The notes below the pieces were generated by a model that searched no databases, had not been told where the DNA came from, and worked only from the letters and a program-made list of their open reading frames with translations. The translations under genes and the position numbers were made by a program. From the NCBI RefSeq assembly GCF_000761445.1, contig NZ_KN196470.1:2434732-2498731 (forward strand): 64,000 nt of DNA, given 5' to 3'. Shown in pieces: positions 1-10,077 of this stretch. This stretch comes from Oleiagrimonas soli. GTDB taxonomy: Bacteria; Pseudomonadota; Gammaproteobacteria; Xanthomonadales; Rhodanobacteraceae. Every line of letters begins with the position of its first letter. Position 1 is the first letter of the stretch.

Positions 1-184
1 CCGCGCCCATCGGGTAGGCGGTCAGATCGGTCAGGGTCTTCGGATCGAGCTTCAGGCCCTCGGCCCTCAGCGTCTTGGCCAGCTTCGGCAACTGGGCGGG
101 TTGCCACATGCCTTCGTCGGCATGGGCGGCTTGGGTCATGCCTAGGCTCGCGGTCAGCGCGGCCGCAATCAACAGTCGTCGCAC
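1..184 (-). CDS. S46 family peptidase, 5' end only (partial)
   Basis: The N-terminal 61 codons of an exported serine dipeptidyl-peptidase of the S46 (DPP7/DPP11) type; the rest lies outside the window. A GTG start at 184 has AGGAG six bases upstream. Residues 1-22 form a signal peptide (two Arg, hydrophobic core, AHA cleavage site). The mature protein begins DEGMWQPAQLP, and the stretch ending LTAYPMGA matches the N-terminal signature of S46 enzymes. These are periplasmic or outer-membrane enzymes that remove dipeptides from oligopeptides. The catalytic residues lie outside the window, so activity cannot be judged. It is divergent from tdh. Confidence 0.8.
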   Translation of the reverse strand, partial: MRRLLIAAALTASLGMTQAAHADEGMWQPAQLPKLAKTLRAEGLKLDPKTLTDLTAYPMGA

Positions 185-335
185 AGTATTCTCCTGAATT
201 CGCGTCCCTTCGGCGGGACGGCTGCAAAAAGCCAGACTCGTGCCTGGACCATGGCTTATGCCCGAAAGCCGCCTGCGAAACAACATGAGTAAAGTCATGT
301 ACTTACATCAACAGCCTGGGGATTGCGCGGCCACG

Positions 336-341
336 TATAAT
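336..341 (+). promoter_or_regulatory. -10 box upstream of tdh
   Basis: A perfect TATAAT lies 27 bases before the tdh ATG. No good -35 element is present at 16-18 bases, so this may be an activator-dependent or extended promoter. The tdh ribosome binding site AGGAGG (354-359) follows. Confidence 0.45.
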
Positions 342-367
342 GGCCGCTTACGCAGGAGGTTTTTTGC

Positions 368-1402
368 ATGTCGCAGACGATGAAGGCGCTGGTGAAGCGC
401 GAAGCCGCCGAAGGCATCTGGATGGAACAGGTGCCGGTTCCCGAGATCGGCCCGAACGAAGTGCTGGTGAAGGTGGAGAAGACCGCAATCTGCGGCACCG
501 ACCTGCACATCTACAAGTGGGACGAGTGGAGCCAGCGCACCATCAAGCCGGGGTTGGTGATCGGCCACGAGTTCGTCGGCCGCATCGTCGACATGGGACC
601 GGGCGTGACCGGCTACGAGGTCGGTCAGCGCGTGTCGGCCGAGGGTCACATCGTCTGCGGTCACTGCCGCAACTGCCGCGCCGGCCGTCAGCACCTGTGT
701 CCGCACACCGTCGGCATCGGCGTGAACCGCAACGGCGCGTTCGCCGAGTACGTGGCGGTGCCGGCCTCCAACCTGTGGCCGATTCCCGACCCGATCTCGT
801 CCGAGCTGGCCGCGTTCTTCGACCCCTACGGCAACGCCGCGCACTGCGCGCTGGAATTCGACCTGGTCGGCGAGGACGTGCTGATCACCGGCGCCGGCCC
901 CATCGGCATCATCGCCGCGGGCATCGCCAAGCACGTCGGTGCGCGCAACGTGGTGGTCACCGACGTCAACGACTACCGCCTGAAACTGGCCGCCGACATG
1001 GGCGCCACGCGCGTGGTCAACGTCTCCAAGACGCGCCTGAAGGACGCCGTCGCCGACCTGCACATGGAAGGCTTCGACGTCGGCCTGGAAATGAGCGGCA
1101 ATCCGCACGCCTTCAACGACATGCTCGAGTGCATGTACCACGGCGGCAAGATCGCCCTGCTCGGCATCCTGCCCAAGGGCGCGGGCGTGGACTGGGACAA
1201 GATCATCTTCAAGGGCCTGACCCTGCACGGTATCTACGGCCGCCGCATGTACGAGACCTGGTACAAGATGACGCAGATGGTGCTGACCGGCTTCCCGCTG
1301 CAGAAGGTGCTGACGCACCAGATCGGCATCGACGATTTCCAGACCGGCTTCGACCTGATGGCCGCGGGCAACTGCGGCAAGGTCGTGTGTTCCTGGACGT
1401 GA
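368..1402 (+). CDS. tdh: L-threonine 3-dehydrogenase
   Basis: Cytosolic zinc- and NAD-dependent medium-chain dehydrogenase (344 aa, full length) that oxidises L-threonine to 2-amino-3-ketobutyrate. Catalytic zinc ligands are Cys42 (ICGTDLHIY) and His67-Glu68 (GHE). The structural zinc lobe has Cys97, Cys100, Cys103 and Cys111. The Rossmann motif GAGPIG lies near residue 175. The ATG at 368 has AGGAGG eight bases upstream. The next gene is kbl, which uses the unstable product, so the pair forms the threonine-to-glycine plus acetyl-CoA route. The 231-bp tdh-kbl gap is longer than in typical operons and holds a dispersed repeat. Confidence 0.97.
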   Translation: MSQTMKALVKREAAEGIWMEQVPVPEIGPNEVLVKVEKTAICGTDLHIYKWDEWSQRTIKPGLVIGHEFVGRIVDMGPGVTGYEVGQRVSAEGHIVCGHCRNCRAGRQHLCPHTVGIGVNRNGAFAEYVAVPASNLWPIPDPISSELAAFFDPYGNAAHCALEFDLVGEDVLITGAGPIGIIAAGIAKHVGARNVVVTDVNDYRLKLAADMGATRVVNVSKTRLKDAVADLHMEGFDVGLEMSGNPHAFNDMLECMYHGGKIALLGILPKGAGVDWDKIIFKGLTLHGIYGRRMYETWYKMTQMVLTGFPLQKVLTHQIGIDDFQTGFDLMAAGNCGKVVCSWT

Positions 1403-1421
1403 CACCCGTACCTACGCACAA

Positions 1422-1580
1422 CCCATCGGGACGTCATCCCGGCGGACGCCGGACAAGCGCGCAGCGCGCAGAACGTCCGCAGGACGGCCCCGGAGGGGCG
1501 AGCGCAGCGAGTAACCCAGCGACTTCCACGCAGCGTTGAAAGACGCTGGGTTCCTGCTTTCGCAGGAATGACGATCCTGT
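1422..1580. repeat. Dispersed palindromic repeat (GTCATCCCGGCG type), copy 1
   Basis: A non-coding element between tdh and kbl made of nested inverted repeats. One is a CGTCATCCCGGCGGACGCCGG unit at 1432-1452. Another is a stem in which AACCCAGCG pairs with CGCTGGGTT. The element ends with CCTGCTTTCGCAGG followed by AATGACG. A second copy lies at 43632-43722, sharing CCCAGCGACTT and, in inverted orientation, 20 of 21 bases of the 1432-1452 unit. Such units are common intergenic repeats in Xanthomonadales-like genomes. It may act as a processing or termination signal between the two genes. Confidence 0.6.
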
Positions 1581-1633
1581 GTGTCACTCGCACCAAAACA
1601 TTTTTCGCCATACTGGAACACGGGAGACCCGAC

Positions 1634-2836
1634 ATGGCCTACACCATCCGCGACCGCCTCAAGACCGAACTCGAAGGCATCCGCGACGACGGCCTGTACA
1701 AGGCCGAGCGCATCATCACCTCGCCGCAGTCGTCCGAGATCACGCTGGCCGATGGCCGCAAGGTGCTGAACTTCTGCGCCAACAACTACCTGGGCCTGGC
1801 CGACAACGCCGAGGTCATCGCCGCCGCCAAGGAGGCGCTGGACACCCACGGCTTCGGCATGGCCTCGGTGCGCTTCATCTGCGGCACGCAGGACCTGCAC
1901 AAGCAACTGGAGAAGAAGATCGCCGAGTTCTTCGGCACCGACGACGCGATCCTCTACGCGGCCTGCTTCGACGCCAACGGCGGCCTGTTCGAGCCGCTGC
2001 TCGGCCCCGAGGACGCGATCATCTCCGACGCGCTCAACCACGCCTCGATCATCGACGGCGTGCGCCTGTGCAAGGCGCAGCGCTTCCGCTACGCCAACTC
2101 CGACATGGCCGACCTGGAAGCCCAGCTCCAGGCCGCCGACGAAGCCGGCTGCCAGGCCAAGCTGATCACCACCGACGGCGCGTTCTCGATGGACGGCTAC
2201 GTCGCCAAGCTGGACGAGATCACCGCCCTGGCCGAGAAGTACGGCGCACTGGTGCACATCGACGAATGCCACTGCACGGGCTTTCTCGGCAAGACCGGTC
2301 GCGGCTCGGCCGAGGTGCACGGCGTGATGGACAAGATCGACATCTTCACCGGCACGCTGGGCAAGTCGCTGGGCGGCGCGGTCGGCGGCTTCACCACCGG
2401 TCGCCAGGAGATCATCGACATGCTGCGCCAGCGTTCGCGGCCGTACCTGTTCTCCAACTCGCTACCGCCGCACGTGGTCGCGGCCGGCATCAAGGTGTTC
2501 GACATGCTCGACGCCGCCGGCGACCTGCGCGAGAAGCTGGTCGAGAACACCGCCTACTTCCGCCAGCGCATGACCGAGGCCGGCTTCGAGATCAAGCCGG
2601 GCAACCATCCGATCGTGCCGGTGATGATCCACGACGCGCCCAAGGCGCAGGCCATGGCCAATGCCCTGCTCGACGAGGGCATCTACGTGACCGGCTTCTT
2701 CTTCCCGGTGGTGCCCAAGGGCCAGGCGCGCATCCGCACGCAGATGAGCGCGGCGCATACGCGTGAGCAGTTGGACAAGGCCATCGATGCCTTCACCCGC
2801 GTCGGCCGTCAGCTCGGCATACTGCCGGCGGGCTGA
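1634..2836 (+). CDS. kbl: Glycine C-acetyltransferase (2-amino-3-ketobutyrate CoA ligase)
   Basis: PLP-dependent alpha-oxoamine synthase (400 aa) that cleaves 2-amino-3-ketobutyrate with CoA to glycine and acetyl-CoA, the second step after Tdh. The PLP lysine is Lys244 in [10 protein letters not shown]. The NNYLGL motif near residue 50 and HIDECH near 208-213 are typical. The frame stays open 22 codons upstream into the repeat, but the ATG at 1634 is chosen because it gives the canonical 400-residue enzyme and has GGGAGA six bases upstream. Confidence 0.97.
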   Translation: MAYTIRDRLKTELEGIRDDGLYKAERIITSPQSSEITLADGRKVLNFCANNYLGLADNAEVIAAAKEALDTHGFGMASVRFICGTQDLHKQLEKKIAEFFGTDDAILYAACFDANGGLFEPLLGPEDAIISDALNHASIIDGVRLCKAQRFRYANSDMADLEAQLQAADEAGCQAKLITTDGAFSMDGYVAKLDEITALAEKYGALVHIDECHCTGFLGKTGRGSAEVHGVMDKIDIFTGTLGKSLGGAVGGFTTGRQEIIDMLRQRSRPYLFSNSLPPHVVAAGIKVFDMLDAAGDLREKLVENTAYFRQRMTEAGFEIKPGNHPIVPVMIHDAPKAQAMANALLDEGIYVTGFFFPVVPKGQARIRTQMSAAHTREQLDKAIDAFTRVGRQLGILPAG

Positions 2837-2857
2837 AGCCGCGTCCGCCAGCGCGAT

Positions 2858-4213
2858 TCACTCGCCGGCGGGCTTGCCTTCCGCAGGCGTCTCGGCATCG
2901 CCGCCGAGACGCTCGCGAAGAGCCGTCAACAAGTCTTGCAGCGGTCGCGCGTCGCGCTCCCACGGAATGCTCTCGCGGATCAGCATCTCGATGGCCTCGG
3001 CCTGCTGCAGGATCGGCTTGCGCGCCTTGTGCGCGCCCTCGCTCGCCGACAGGGCCAGCAGCACTTCCAGCAGCCGCCGCAGCACGGCCACGTTGCCGAC
3101 CGCATTCTGGCGAATCTGATCGAACCCCAGCGCGATGAAATCGCCCAACTGCGGCGCACGGGTGATGACGCGGATGCAGCCATCGCGCACGCGCAACTGC
3201 GCCGGCAGGCGGCGTTCGGCCATGCGCAGCAGCATCACGCCAATCCAGTTCACGCACATCACGCCGGTGGTGGTTTCGTTGACGCCGGGCGACAGCGCCT
3301 TCAGCGCCACGTCGACCAGCTGACGCAGACCGTAGCCGGGATCGTTCGCCAGGGTGCGCTGGTCGCCGAAGGACCAGGCGTCGCGCATGCTTTCGATACG
3401 CGCCTCCTCGATGCGCTCGGGTGACACCAGCTCGGCCAGCATCTCGCCTTCGGCGACGAATTCGCCCGCGTTGCGGTGCACCTGCACCAGGCCGTCGCAC
3501 GCTTCGGCATGTTCGGCCAGCGTGCCGAAGGCCACGCCGGTCAGATAGCCGCTGCGGCGCGCGCGCAGGGCGCTGCGATGCTTGCCCTGCGGACGCTGGA
3601 GATCGACGTTGTCCTGTTCGGGCGGCGCGAAGCGCTCGGGAAAATGGTGGTCGATCGAAGGCAGCGCATCGCGCGCAATGGCCGCGACCACGTTGGTGGC
3701 CTGCAGGCTGATGGCGATGTGGTGGATGAAGTAGATCAGGATGCCGATGGCGAAGAACGCCAGCACCAGCGCCATCAGCAATGCCAGTGCCGGCGCGTGC
3801 GCGGCGTCGCTGGCGCTGGACAGCGAACGCAGCACCAGCATGCAGTAGATGAAGATGCCGAGGAAGCTGCCCAGGACGGTCTGATTGCCGCGGTCGCCGA
3901 TGAAGTTGCGCAGCACGCGCGAGGTGTACTGTCCGGCCGCCAAGGTGAAGGCGGCGATAGTGATCGAGAACACCACGCCGGCAATGGTGATGATCGAGGT
4001 ACCGATCATCTGCAGCATCGCGGTGGCGCCGCGGATGCGCACGTCCATCACCGCGTTGACCCATTCGCCGTAGTGCTTCCACCACCCGGACGGCAGCGCC
4101 GCGTCCGCCGCCAGCAGGGCATAGGCCATCACCACCGATGCCAGCACGATCAGCATGGGCACGAACCACAGGCTGGTCCGCAGGGCATCCAGCCATAGGC
4201 GAATGCGGTTCAT
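2858..4213 (-). CDS. DUF2254 domain-containing membrane protein
   Basis: A 451-aa protein of the DUF2254 family; biochemical function is unknown. The N-terminal half holds about four membrane segments (residues about 14-34, 60-80, 105-128 and 135-155), including the [19 protein letters not shown] stretch typical of the family. The C-terminal half is soluble and contains the conserved [22 protein letters not shown] region. The ATG at 4213 has GAGGAG six bases upstream; the much longer open frame reading in from 5353 is antisense to the desaturase and is not coding. It is divergent from the lipid operon. No link to that operon can be shown beyond adjacency. Confidence 0.85.
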   Translation of the reverse strand: MNRIRLWLDALRTSLWFVPMLIVLASVVMAYALLAADAALPSGWWKHYGEWVNAVMDVRIRGATAMLQMIGTSIITIAGVVFSITIAAFTLAAGQYTSRVLRNFIGDRGNQTVLGSFLGIFIYCMLVLRSLSSASDAAHAPALALLMALVLAFFAIGILIYFIHHIAISLQATNVVAAIARDALPSIDHHFPERFAPPEQDNVDLQRPQGKHRSALRARRSGYLTGVAFGTLAEHAEACDGLVQVHRNAGEFVAEGEMLAELVSPERIEEARIESMRDAWSFGDQRTLANDPGYGLRQLVDVALKALSPGVNETTTGVMCVNWIGVMLLRMAERRLPAQLRVRDGCIRVITRAPQLGDFIALGFDQIRQNAVGNVAVLRRLLEVLLALSASEGAHKARKPILQQAEAIEMLIRESIPWERDARPLQDLLTALRERLGGDAETPAEGKPAGE

Positions 4214-4292
4214 CGCGTCTCCTCGTTGCGTTGCATCATCGCGCGGCGGACCGCTTCCGCGGCGCGGGCGACCCGTCCAGTCTACATACCTC

Positions 4293-4369
4293 GCGCATCT
4301 CCCCATAAAACGCGTTTCCGGCGCGTTTCGGGTGCATCCGACCAGGCCGGATCTGCGTATCTCCCCACA
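4293..4369. repeat. Paired 15-bp direct repeat in the lipid-operon promoter region
   Basis: GCGCATCTCCCCATA (4293-4307) and GCGTATCTCCCCACA (4355-4369) match at 13 of 15 positions, with starts 62 bp apart. Between them is a tandem pair of CGCGTTTC units. The repeats lie between the DUF2254 gene and the first gene of the lipid operon, so they could be activator or sigma-factor binding sites. No standard sigma70 promoter is evident here. Confidence 0.35.
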
Positions 4370-4393
4370 GACCCGCCTTTCGGACGCCGATCT

Positions 4394-5359
4394 ATGCATG
4401 AAGCCACCCGCCCCGACCGCACGCACCGCCGCCTGTGGAACGCGATCCGCCTGTGGTTCGACACCGGCGCCACCGCGGAAAGCGATGTCGCCCAGGCCCA
4501 CGCCGACCGCATCGACTGGGCCCGCGTGGCGCCCTTCATCGGCATGCACCTGGCCTGTCTGGGGGTGTTCTTCGTCGGCTTCTCCTGGTTCGCGCTGTGG
4601 ACCGCCCTGGCGCTGTACCTGATCCGCATGTTCGCGATCACCGCGTTCTACCATCGTTACTTCTCGCACCGCGCCTTCCGCGCGCCGCGCTGGCTGCAGT
4701 TCGTGTTTGCCGTGATCGGCGCCAGCGCCGTGCAGCGCGGGCCGCTGTGGTGGGCGGCGCATCACCGCAACCATCACCGCCATTCGGACCAGCCGGCCGA
4801 CCTGCACTCGCCGGTGCAGCGCGGCTTCTTCTGGAGCCACATGGGCTGGTTCCTGACCCGGCGCGGTTTCGTCACCGACTGGTCGGTCATCCCCGATCTG
4901 GCGAAGTATCCGGAACTGCGCTGGATCGACCGTTTCGACATCCTGGTCCCGATCGCGCTGGCCGCCGGACTGTTCTTCTTCGGCGACTGGCTGCACGCCG
5001 CGCATCCGGCGCTGGGCGTGACCGGCGGGCAGCTGCTGGTGTGGGGCTTCTTCGTGTCGACCGTCGCCCTGTTCCACGCCTCGGTCACCATCAACTCGCT
5101 GGCGCACCGCTTCGGTTCGCGCCGCTTCGCCACCCGCGACAACAGCCGCAACAACCTGTGGCTGGCGCTGCTGACGATGGGCGAAGGCTGGCACAACAAC
5201 CATCATCACTTCCCCGGTTCGGCGCGTCAGGGCTTCCGCTGGTGGGAGATCGACGCGACCTACTACGGCCTGCGTCTGATGGCGGCGCTGGGCCTGATCC
5301 GCGCGCTCAAGCCGGTGCCGGTCGGTCTGCGTCGTCCGCACGGGAAGCCGCACGCATGA
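4394..5359 (+). CDS. Membrane fatty acid (acyl-CoA/acyl-lipid) desaturase
   Basis: First gene of the lipid operon. The 321-aa integral-membrane di-iron desaturase has all three histidine boxes: HRYFSH (87-92), HRNHH (124-128) and HNNHH (267-271). Hydrophobic segments lie at about 48-80, 102-118, 184-202 and 212-230. It most resembles delta-9 type desaturases that introduce a double bond into saturated acyl chains. The ATG at 4394 is chosen because the protein homologous part begins just after; the frame is open back to 4226 but that stretch is promoter-like and the Shine-Dalgarno is weak at either site. It ends in an ATGA overlap with the FAD oxidoreductase, so it is probably translationally coupled and supplies unsaturated substrate. 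Confidence 0.9.
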   Translation: MHEATRPDRTHRRLWNAIRLWFDTGATAESDVAQAHADRIDWARVAPFIGMHLACLGVFFVGFSWFALWTALALYLIRMFAITAFYHRYFSHRAFRAPRWLQFVFAVIGASAVQRGPLWWAAHHRNHHRHSDQPADLHSPVQRGFFWSHMGWFLTRRGFVTDWSVIPDLAKYPELRWIDRFDILVPIALAAGLFFFGDWLHAAHPALGVTGGQLLVWGFFVSTVALFHASVTINSLAHRFGSRRFATRDNSRNNLWLALLTMGEGWHNNHHHFPGSARQGFRWWEIDATYYGLRLMAALGLIRALKPVPVGLRRPHGKPHA

Positions 5360-6606
5360 AGACGCGCATCGCGGTCGTCGGCTCGGGCATCGCCGGACTG
5401 GCCAGCGCCTGGCTGCTGTCGCGCCGGCACGACGTGGTGCTGTACGAAGCCGCCGACCGCCTCGGCGGCCATACGCACACCCACGACATCGAGATCGACG
5501 GTCGCTCGTACGCCATCGACAGCGGTTTCATCGTCTACAACCCGACCCACTATCCGTTGCTGTGCAAGCTGTTCGACGAGCTGGGCGTGAGCGGTCAGCC
5601 GACCACGATGAGCTTCGCGGTGCACGACGAACGCAGCGGGCTGGAATACAACGCCACCAGCATCAACCGGCTGTTCTGCCAGCGGCGCAATCTGTTCTCG
5701 CCGCGCTTCCACGGCATGGTGCGCGACATCCTGCGCTTCTACCGCGAGGCGCCCGCGCTGCTGGACATCGACGGACCCGGCCCGACGCTGGGCGAATACC
5801 TCGGCGCGCAGGGCTACGGCGACGCCTTCCGCGATCAGCACATCGTGCCGATGGCCAGCGCGCTGTGGTCGTCGCCGGAAGCCAAGGTGCTGGCCTTCCC
5901 CGCCGCGTACCTGGTGCGGTTCATGGCCAATCACCACATGCTGCAGGTCGACGGCCGCCCGTCCTGGCGCGTGGTGCAGGGCGGATCGAGTCGCTACATC
6001 GACGCGCTGCGCGCGCGCTGGTCGGTGCACGAGCGCGTCGGCTGTCCGGTCGAGCGCGTGACGCGCGCGCGCGACGGCGTGCGCATCCACAGCGCCGCCG
6101 GCGACGAGCATGTCGACCAGGTGGTGCTGGCCTGCCACAGCGACCAGGCGCTGAAGCTGCTGGAGGATGCCTCGCCGGAAGAGCGCGCCATCCTCGGCGC
6201 CATCGAATGGCAGGACAACGACACCGTACTGCATACCGACACCCGCGTGCTGCCGCGCCGTCGCAAGGCCTGGGCGGCCTGGAACGCACTGATCCCGCAA
6301 CACGGCGGCGACGCCTGCACGGTCAGCTACTGCATGAATCATCTGCAGTCGATCGAATCGCCGCACACCTTCTGCGTGTCGCTGAACTGCACCGACCGCA
6401 TCGACCCGGACCGCGTGCTGGCGCGCATGAACTACCAGCATCCGGTGTACACGCATGCGACGGTCGCCGCGCAGCGTCGCAAGGCCGAGATCCAGGGGCG
6501 GCGCAACACCTGGTTCGCCGGCGCATGGTGGGGCTGGGGTTTCCACGAAGACGGCATGCGCAGCGCGGTCGAAGTCGCCAACCAGCTTGGAGTGCCCTGG
6601 CCATGA
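5356..6606 (+). CDS. NAD(P)/FAD-dependent oxidoreductase (amine oxidase fold)
   Basis: A 416-aa flavoprotein with an N-terminal dinucleotide-binding motif GSGIAG (9-14), followed by the [13 protein letters not shown] second FAD motif (here [12 protein letters not shown]). Related proteins sit next to CFA-synthase-like and DUF1365 genes in many Proteobacteria and are annotated as cyclopropane or cyclopropene fatty acid synthesis proteins. Members near furan fatty acid genes are thought to dehydrogenate methylated acyl chains. The exact reaction here is inference. ATGA overlaps link it to the genes on both sides. Confidence 0.85.
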   Translation: MKTRIAVVGSGIAGLASAWLLSRRHDVVLYEAADRLGGHTHTHDIEIDGRSYAIDSGFIVYNPTHYPLLCKLFDELGVSGQPTTMSFAVHDERSGLEYNATSINRLFCQRRNLFSPRFHGMVRDILRFYREAPALLDIDGPGPTLGEYLGAQGYGDAFRDQHIVPMASALWSSPEAKVLAFPAAYLVRFMANHHMLQVDGRPSWRVVQGGSSRYIDALRARWSVHERVGCPVERVTRARDGVRIHSAAGDEHVDQVVLACHSDQALKLLEDASPEERAILGAIEWQDNDTVLHTDTRVLPRRRKAWAAWNALIPQHGGDACTVSYCMNHLQSIESPHTFCVSLNCTDRIDPDRVLARMNYQHPVYTHATVAAQRRKAEIQGRRNTWFAGAWWGWGFHEDGMRSAVEVANQLGVPWP

Positions 6607-7457
6607 ACACGCTGCTGCGCCAGCAAGTCGACACGCCTACACACCCCAGAGCGGTGGCCGAATCTGCCAAATCCGCACCGACGGATGCCGCAACCGGCCT
6701 GGCCAGCGGCATCTACGAAGGCTGGGTGCGGCATCGTCGTCACGCGCCGCGGCAGCACCGCTTCCGCTACCGCGTGGCGATGCTGTATATCGATCTGGCC
6801 GAGCTCGAGCAGCTGTTCGAGGGCCATCGTCTGTGGTCGCTCGACCGTCCCAACCTCGCCGCGTTCCGTCGCGAGGACTACATGGGGCCGGTCGATCTGC
6901 CGCTGGACGAAGCCGTGCGCCGCCGCGTCGAATACGCCACCGGTCTACGCCCGCGCGGACCGATCCGCCTGCTGACCCATGCACGCTACTTCGGCGTGAT
7001 CTTCAATCCGGTCAGCTTCTACTACTGCTACGCACCGGACGGCGTGACGCTGGAAACCGTCGTCGCCGAAATTACCAACACGCCGTGGAAGGAACGGCAC
7101 GCCTACGTCCTGCCGATGGAGCAGGCGCACAAGCATGCGCGCGCCGCGCACTGGACGTTCCCGAAGACCTTCCACGTGTCGCCTTTCATGGCCATGCAGC
7201 GCGACTACGCCTGGCGCTTCACCGCTCCCGGCGACGATCTGGCGGTGCACATGGACGTGCTCGACGGCACGCGCCGCGAGTTCGACGCCACCCTGGTGCT
7301 GCATCGCCGCCCGCTGAACCGGCGCGGCCTGACGCGCGTGCTGCTGCGCTACCCGCTGATGACGCTGAAAGTGATCGTCGCGATTCACTGGCAGGCCCTG
7401 CGCCTGTTCCTGAAGCGCGTTCCCGTCTACGACCATCCCCGCAAACAAGGGAGCTGA
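6603..7457 (+). CDS. DUF1365 domain-containing protein
   Basis: A 284-aa protein of the DUF1365 family. Family features visible are GIYEGWVRHRRH near residue 37, the region RYFGVIFNPVSFYYCY near residues 130-145, and a basic C-terminus. Function is not established, but the family is almost always found between an FAD oxidoreductase and a CFA-synthase-like gene, which ties it to acyl-chain modification. The first 35 residues are poorly conserved and could be a linker. Its start overlaps the previous stop (ATGA), and its stop is four bases before the next ATG. Confidence 0.88.
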   Translation: MNTLLRQQVDTPTHPRAVAESAKSAPTDAATGLASGIYEGWVRHRRHAPRQHRFRYRVAMLYIDLAELEQLFEGHRLWSLDRPNLAAFRREDYMGPVDLPLDEAVRRRVEYATGLRPRGPIRLLTHARYFGVIFNPVSFYYCYAPDGVTLETVVAEITNTPWKERHAYVLPMEQAHKHARAAHWTFPKTFHVSPFMAMQRDYAWRFTAPGDDLAVHMDVLDGTRREFDATLVLHRRPLNRRGLTRVLLRYPLMTLKVIVAIHWQALRLFLKRVPVYDHPRKQGS

Positions 7458-7461
7458 AGCC

Positions 7462-8748
7462 ATGGACATGCGAATCGACCAACCCTATTCCGAACAATCG
7501 CGCCCGTTCTCCTCCCTGGAGAAGATGCTGCGCGCGCGTCTGCTGCAACAGATGGCGCAGCTCACCGACTGCCGCCTGACGCTGCGCGACCCGCTCGGCC
7601 AGGAGACCCTCGGCACGCCGGCGGCCGCCGATGCGGACACGCTGTACGTCGAGATCCACGTCCGCGATCCGGCCTTCTACCGCTTTCTGGCCGCCAACGG
7701 CAGCGTCGGCGCCGGCGAAGCGTGGATCGACGGCCTGTGGCAATGCGACGACCTGGTTGCGCTGGTGCGTATCCTGGTGCGCAACCGCGACATCCTCGAC
7801 GCGATGGAAACCGGCGTGGCGCGCCTCGGCGGTCTGGCCATGCGCGCCTGGCACGCCCTGCGCCGCAACACCCGCGACGGCAGCCGGCGCAACATCGCCG
7901 CGCACTACGATCTGGGCAATCCGCTGTTCGAGCTGTTCCTCGATCCGTCGCTGATGTACTCCTCGGCCATCTACGCCGATCCGCGCGAATCGCTGGACGT
8001 CGCCGCCACGCGCAAGCTCGAACGCATCTGCCGCAAGCTGGACCTGAAGACCGACGACCACGTGGTCGAGATCGGCACCGGCTGGGGCGGTTTCGCCATC
8101 CATGCCGCGTCGCGCTACGGCTGCCGCGTGACCACCACCACGATCTCGCAGGAGCAGCACGACCTGGCGCGCGAGCGCGTCGCGCAGGCCGGCCTCGGCG
8201 ACCGGGTGACGGTGCTGCTGGAGGACTACCGCGACCTCAAGGGCACCTACGACAAGCTGGTGTCGATCGAGATGATCGAGGCCATCGGCCATCAGTATCT
8301 GGACACCTATTTCCGCACCGTCGGCCAGTTGCTCAAGCCCGACGGCGCGGCGCTGATCCAGGCCATCACCATCGAAGACCATCGTTACCGGCAGGCCTTG
8401 CATGCGGTCGACTTCATCAAGCGCTACATCTTTCCGGGCAGCTTCATTCCGTGCGTCAGCGCGATGCTGCAGGCGGCCGCGCGCAGCAGCGATCTGCGCC
8501 TGTTCAACCTGGAAGACATCGGTCCGAGTTACGCGCTGACCCTGCGCGCCTGGCGCGAACGCTTCCTCGATCGGCTGCCGGACGTGCGCGAACTGGGCTA
8601 CGACGAGCGCTTCGTGCGCATGTGGGAGTTCTACCTCGCCTACTGTGAAGGCGGCTTCCTGGAACGCTCGATCGGCGACGTGCAGATGCTGTTCACGCGT
8701 CCCGGCAACCGCCGCGACGCCTGGCTGCCCGACCTGGAGTCCGCGTGA
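7462..8748 (+). CDS. CFA-synthase-family SAM methyltransferase (first copy)
   Basis: A 428-aa class I SAM-dependent methyltransferase of the cyclopropane-fatty-acyl-phospholipid synthase family, with an N-terminal lipid-binding domain (about 1-140) and a catalytic domain carrying the SAM motif EIGTGWGG (203-210). The substrate motif HYDLGNPLFELFLDP begins at residue 148. Two positions linked to cyclopropanation in E. coli Cfa differ. MYSSAIY replaces the QYSCAYW type, so the active Cys is Ser. QAITIED replaces the LLHTIG region, so the bicarbonate-site His is Gln. It may therefore methylate double bonds without closing a ring. ATG 7462 follows an AGGGAGC-type site. Confidence 0.9.
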   Translation: MDMRIDQPYSEQSRPFSSLEKMLRARLLQQMAQLTDCRLTLRDPLGQETLGTPAAADADTLYVEIHVRDPAFYRFLAANGSVGAGEAWIDGLWQCDDLVALVRILVRNRDILDAMETGVARLGGLAMRAWHALRRNTRDGSRRNIAAHYDLGNPLFELFLDPSLMYSSAIYADPRESLDVAATRKLERICRKLDLKTDDHVVEIGTGWGGFAIHAASRYGCRVTTTTISQEQHDLARERVAQAGLGDRVTVLLEDYRDLKGTYDKLVSIEMIEAIGHQYLDTYFRTVGQLLKPDGAALIQAITIEDHRYRQALHAVDFIKRYIFPGSFIPCVSAMLQAAARSSDLRLFNLEDIGPSYALTLRAWRERFLDRLPDVRELGYDERFVRMWEFYLAYCEGGFLERSIGDVQMLFTRPGNRRDAWLPDLESA

Positions 8749-9287
8749 ACGCATGGCTGAACATCGTCGGCTACCAGATCGTGTGGCTGGTGGCGGTATG
8801 GGGCGCCGGACACGGGCTGTGGTGGCCGGCGTTCGTGGCCATGCCGCTGTTCGTTGCGCTGGTACTGGCGCATCGCGGGCGGCGCGCCGATCTGCTGCTG
8901 ATGGCTACGGTCGTGCCGCTGGGCTGCGCGATGGATTCGATCCTGGCCGCCAGCGGCTGGCTTCACTACGCCGCGCCGGTGCCGTCGGCGCACCTGGCGC
9001 CGCTGTGGATCGTCGCCATCTGGTGCTGTTTCGCGCTGACCCTGCGGCACACCTTCCGCTTCCTGTTCGGCCGCCCCGCGCTGGCCGCCGTGTTCGGCGG
9101 CGTGGGCGCGCCGCTGGCCTATCTGGCTGCCGCGCGCGGCTGGGACGCGGTGCGTTTCGGCACCGATGCCTTCCCCGGCATGGCCGCGCTGGTCCTGATG
9201 TGGGCCGCCGCCCTGCCCTTCATGCTGCATCTGGCGCGACGCTTCGAGTCGCGCGCCTCGACCGAGACCGGAGTCCGACATGCCTGA
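8745..9287 (+). CDS. DUF2878 membrane protein
   Basis: A 180-aa, very hydrophobic protein with five or six predicted membrane segments, matching the DUF2878 family in size and in features such as MNAWLNIVGYQ at the start and LAPLWIVAIWCCFALTL in the middle. Function unknown. It starts at a GTG inside the previous stop (GTGA overlap) and overlaps the next gene by eight bases. The family commonly neighbours CFA-like and DUF1295 genes. Confidence 0.85.
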   Translation: MNAWLNIVGYQIVWLVAVWGAGHGLWWPAFVAMPLFVALVLAHRGRRADLLLMATVVPLGCAMDSILAASGWLHYAAPVPSAHLAPLWIVAIWCCFALTLRHTFRFLFGRPALAAVFGGVGAPLAYLAAARGWDAVRFGTDAFPGMAALVLMWAAALPFMLHLARRFESRASTETGVRHA

Positions 9288-10077
9288 CTTCCCGCTGTGG
9301 ACGCAACCGCTGCTGATATTCGCCGCCACGGCCGTGCTGATGTTCCTGGCCTGGCTGCGCCAGCGCGCAACGCGCAACGCCGGCATCGTCGACGTGGTGT
9401 GGGCCGGATCGATGACCGCCAGCGCCGCCGCCTACGCCTGGCTCGGCGAAGGTTCAATGGAAGCGCGCCTGAGCGTGCTCGTACTGGGCGGCCTGTGGGG
9501 TGCGCGCCTGTTCCTGTATCTGTTCCGGCGCGTGAGCGGTGAACCGGAGGATGGCCGCTATGCCTACCTGCGACAGCACTGGAACGATGCGCAAGGCAAG
9601 TTCCTGGCCTTCTTCCTGGCTCAGGCCGGCTTCACCGCGCTGCTGTCGCTGCCGTTCCTGGCCGCGGCCAACAACGCCACGCCGCTGCCGCGCTGGGCGC
9701 TCACGCTGGCCTTGCTGATCTGGCTGCTCAGCGTCGGTGGCGAGGCGCTGGCCGACCGGCAGCTGGCGCGTTTCCGCGCCGATCCGGCGCATCGCGGCAC
9801 GACCTGCCGCGCCGGTCTGTGGCGCTACTCGCGTCATCCCAACTATTTCTTCGAGTGGACGCACTGGTTCGTCTATCCGCTGCTGGCCATCGGTTCGCCG
9901 ATCGGCTGGCTGGCATGGAGCGGTCCAGTGCTGATGCTTCTGTTCCTGTACCGCCTCACCGGTATTCCCTACACCGAAGCGCAGGCGCTGCGCAGCCGCG
10001 GCGACGATTACCGCGCCTATCAGCGCAGCACCAGCGCCTTCATCCCCTGGCCACCCAAGAAGGACGCCCTCCCATGA
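9280..10077 (+). CDS. DUF1295 protein (steroid 5-alpha-reductase-like membrane protein)
   Basis: A 265-aa polytopic membrane protein of the DUF1295 family, related in fold to steroid 5-alpha reductases and isoprenylcysteine methyltransferases. The C-terminal signature GLWRYSRHPNYFFEW near residue 184 is clear, and about six membrane segments are visible. In this operon it could be a reductase acting on modified acyl chains. That role is inferred from fold and context only. It overlaps both neighbours (eight bases upstream, ATGA downstream). Confidence 0.85.
   Translation: MPDFPLWTQPLLIFAATAVLMFLAWLRQRATRNAGIVDVVWAGSMTASAAAYAWLGEGSMEARLSVLVLGGLWGARLFLYLFRRVSGEPEDGRYAYLRQHWNDAQGKFLAFFLAQAGFTALLSLPFLAAANNATPLPRWALTLALLIWLLSVGGEALADRQLARFRADPAHRGTTCRAGLWRYSRHPNYFFEWTHWFVYPLLAIGSPIGWLAWSGPVLMLLFLYRLTGIPYTEAQALRSRGDDYRAYQRSTSAFIPWPPKKDALP

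Noticed and set aside
1568..1633. Upstream extension of kbl by 22 codons
   Set aside because: It lies within the repeat element, lacks a ribosome binding site and is not part of the conserved enzyme.
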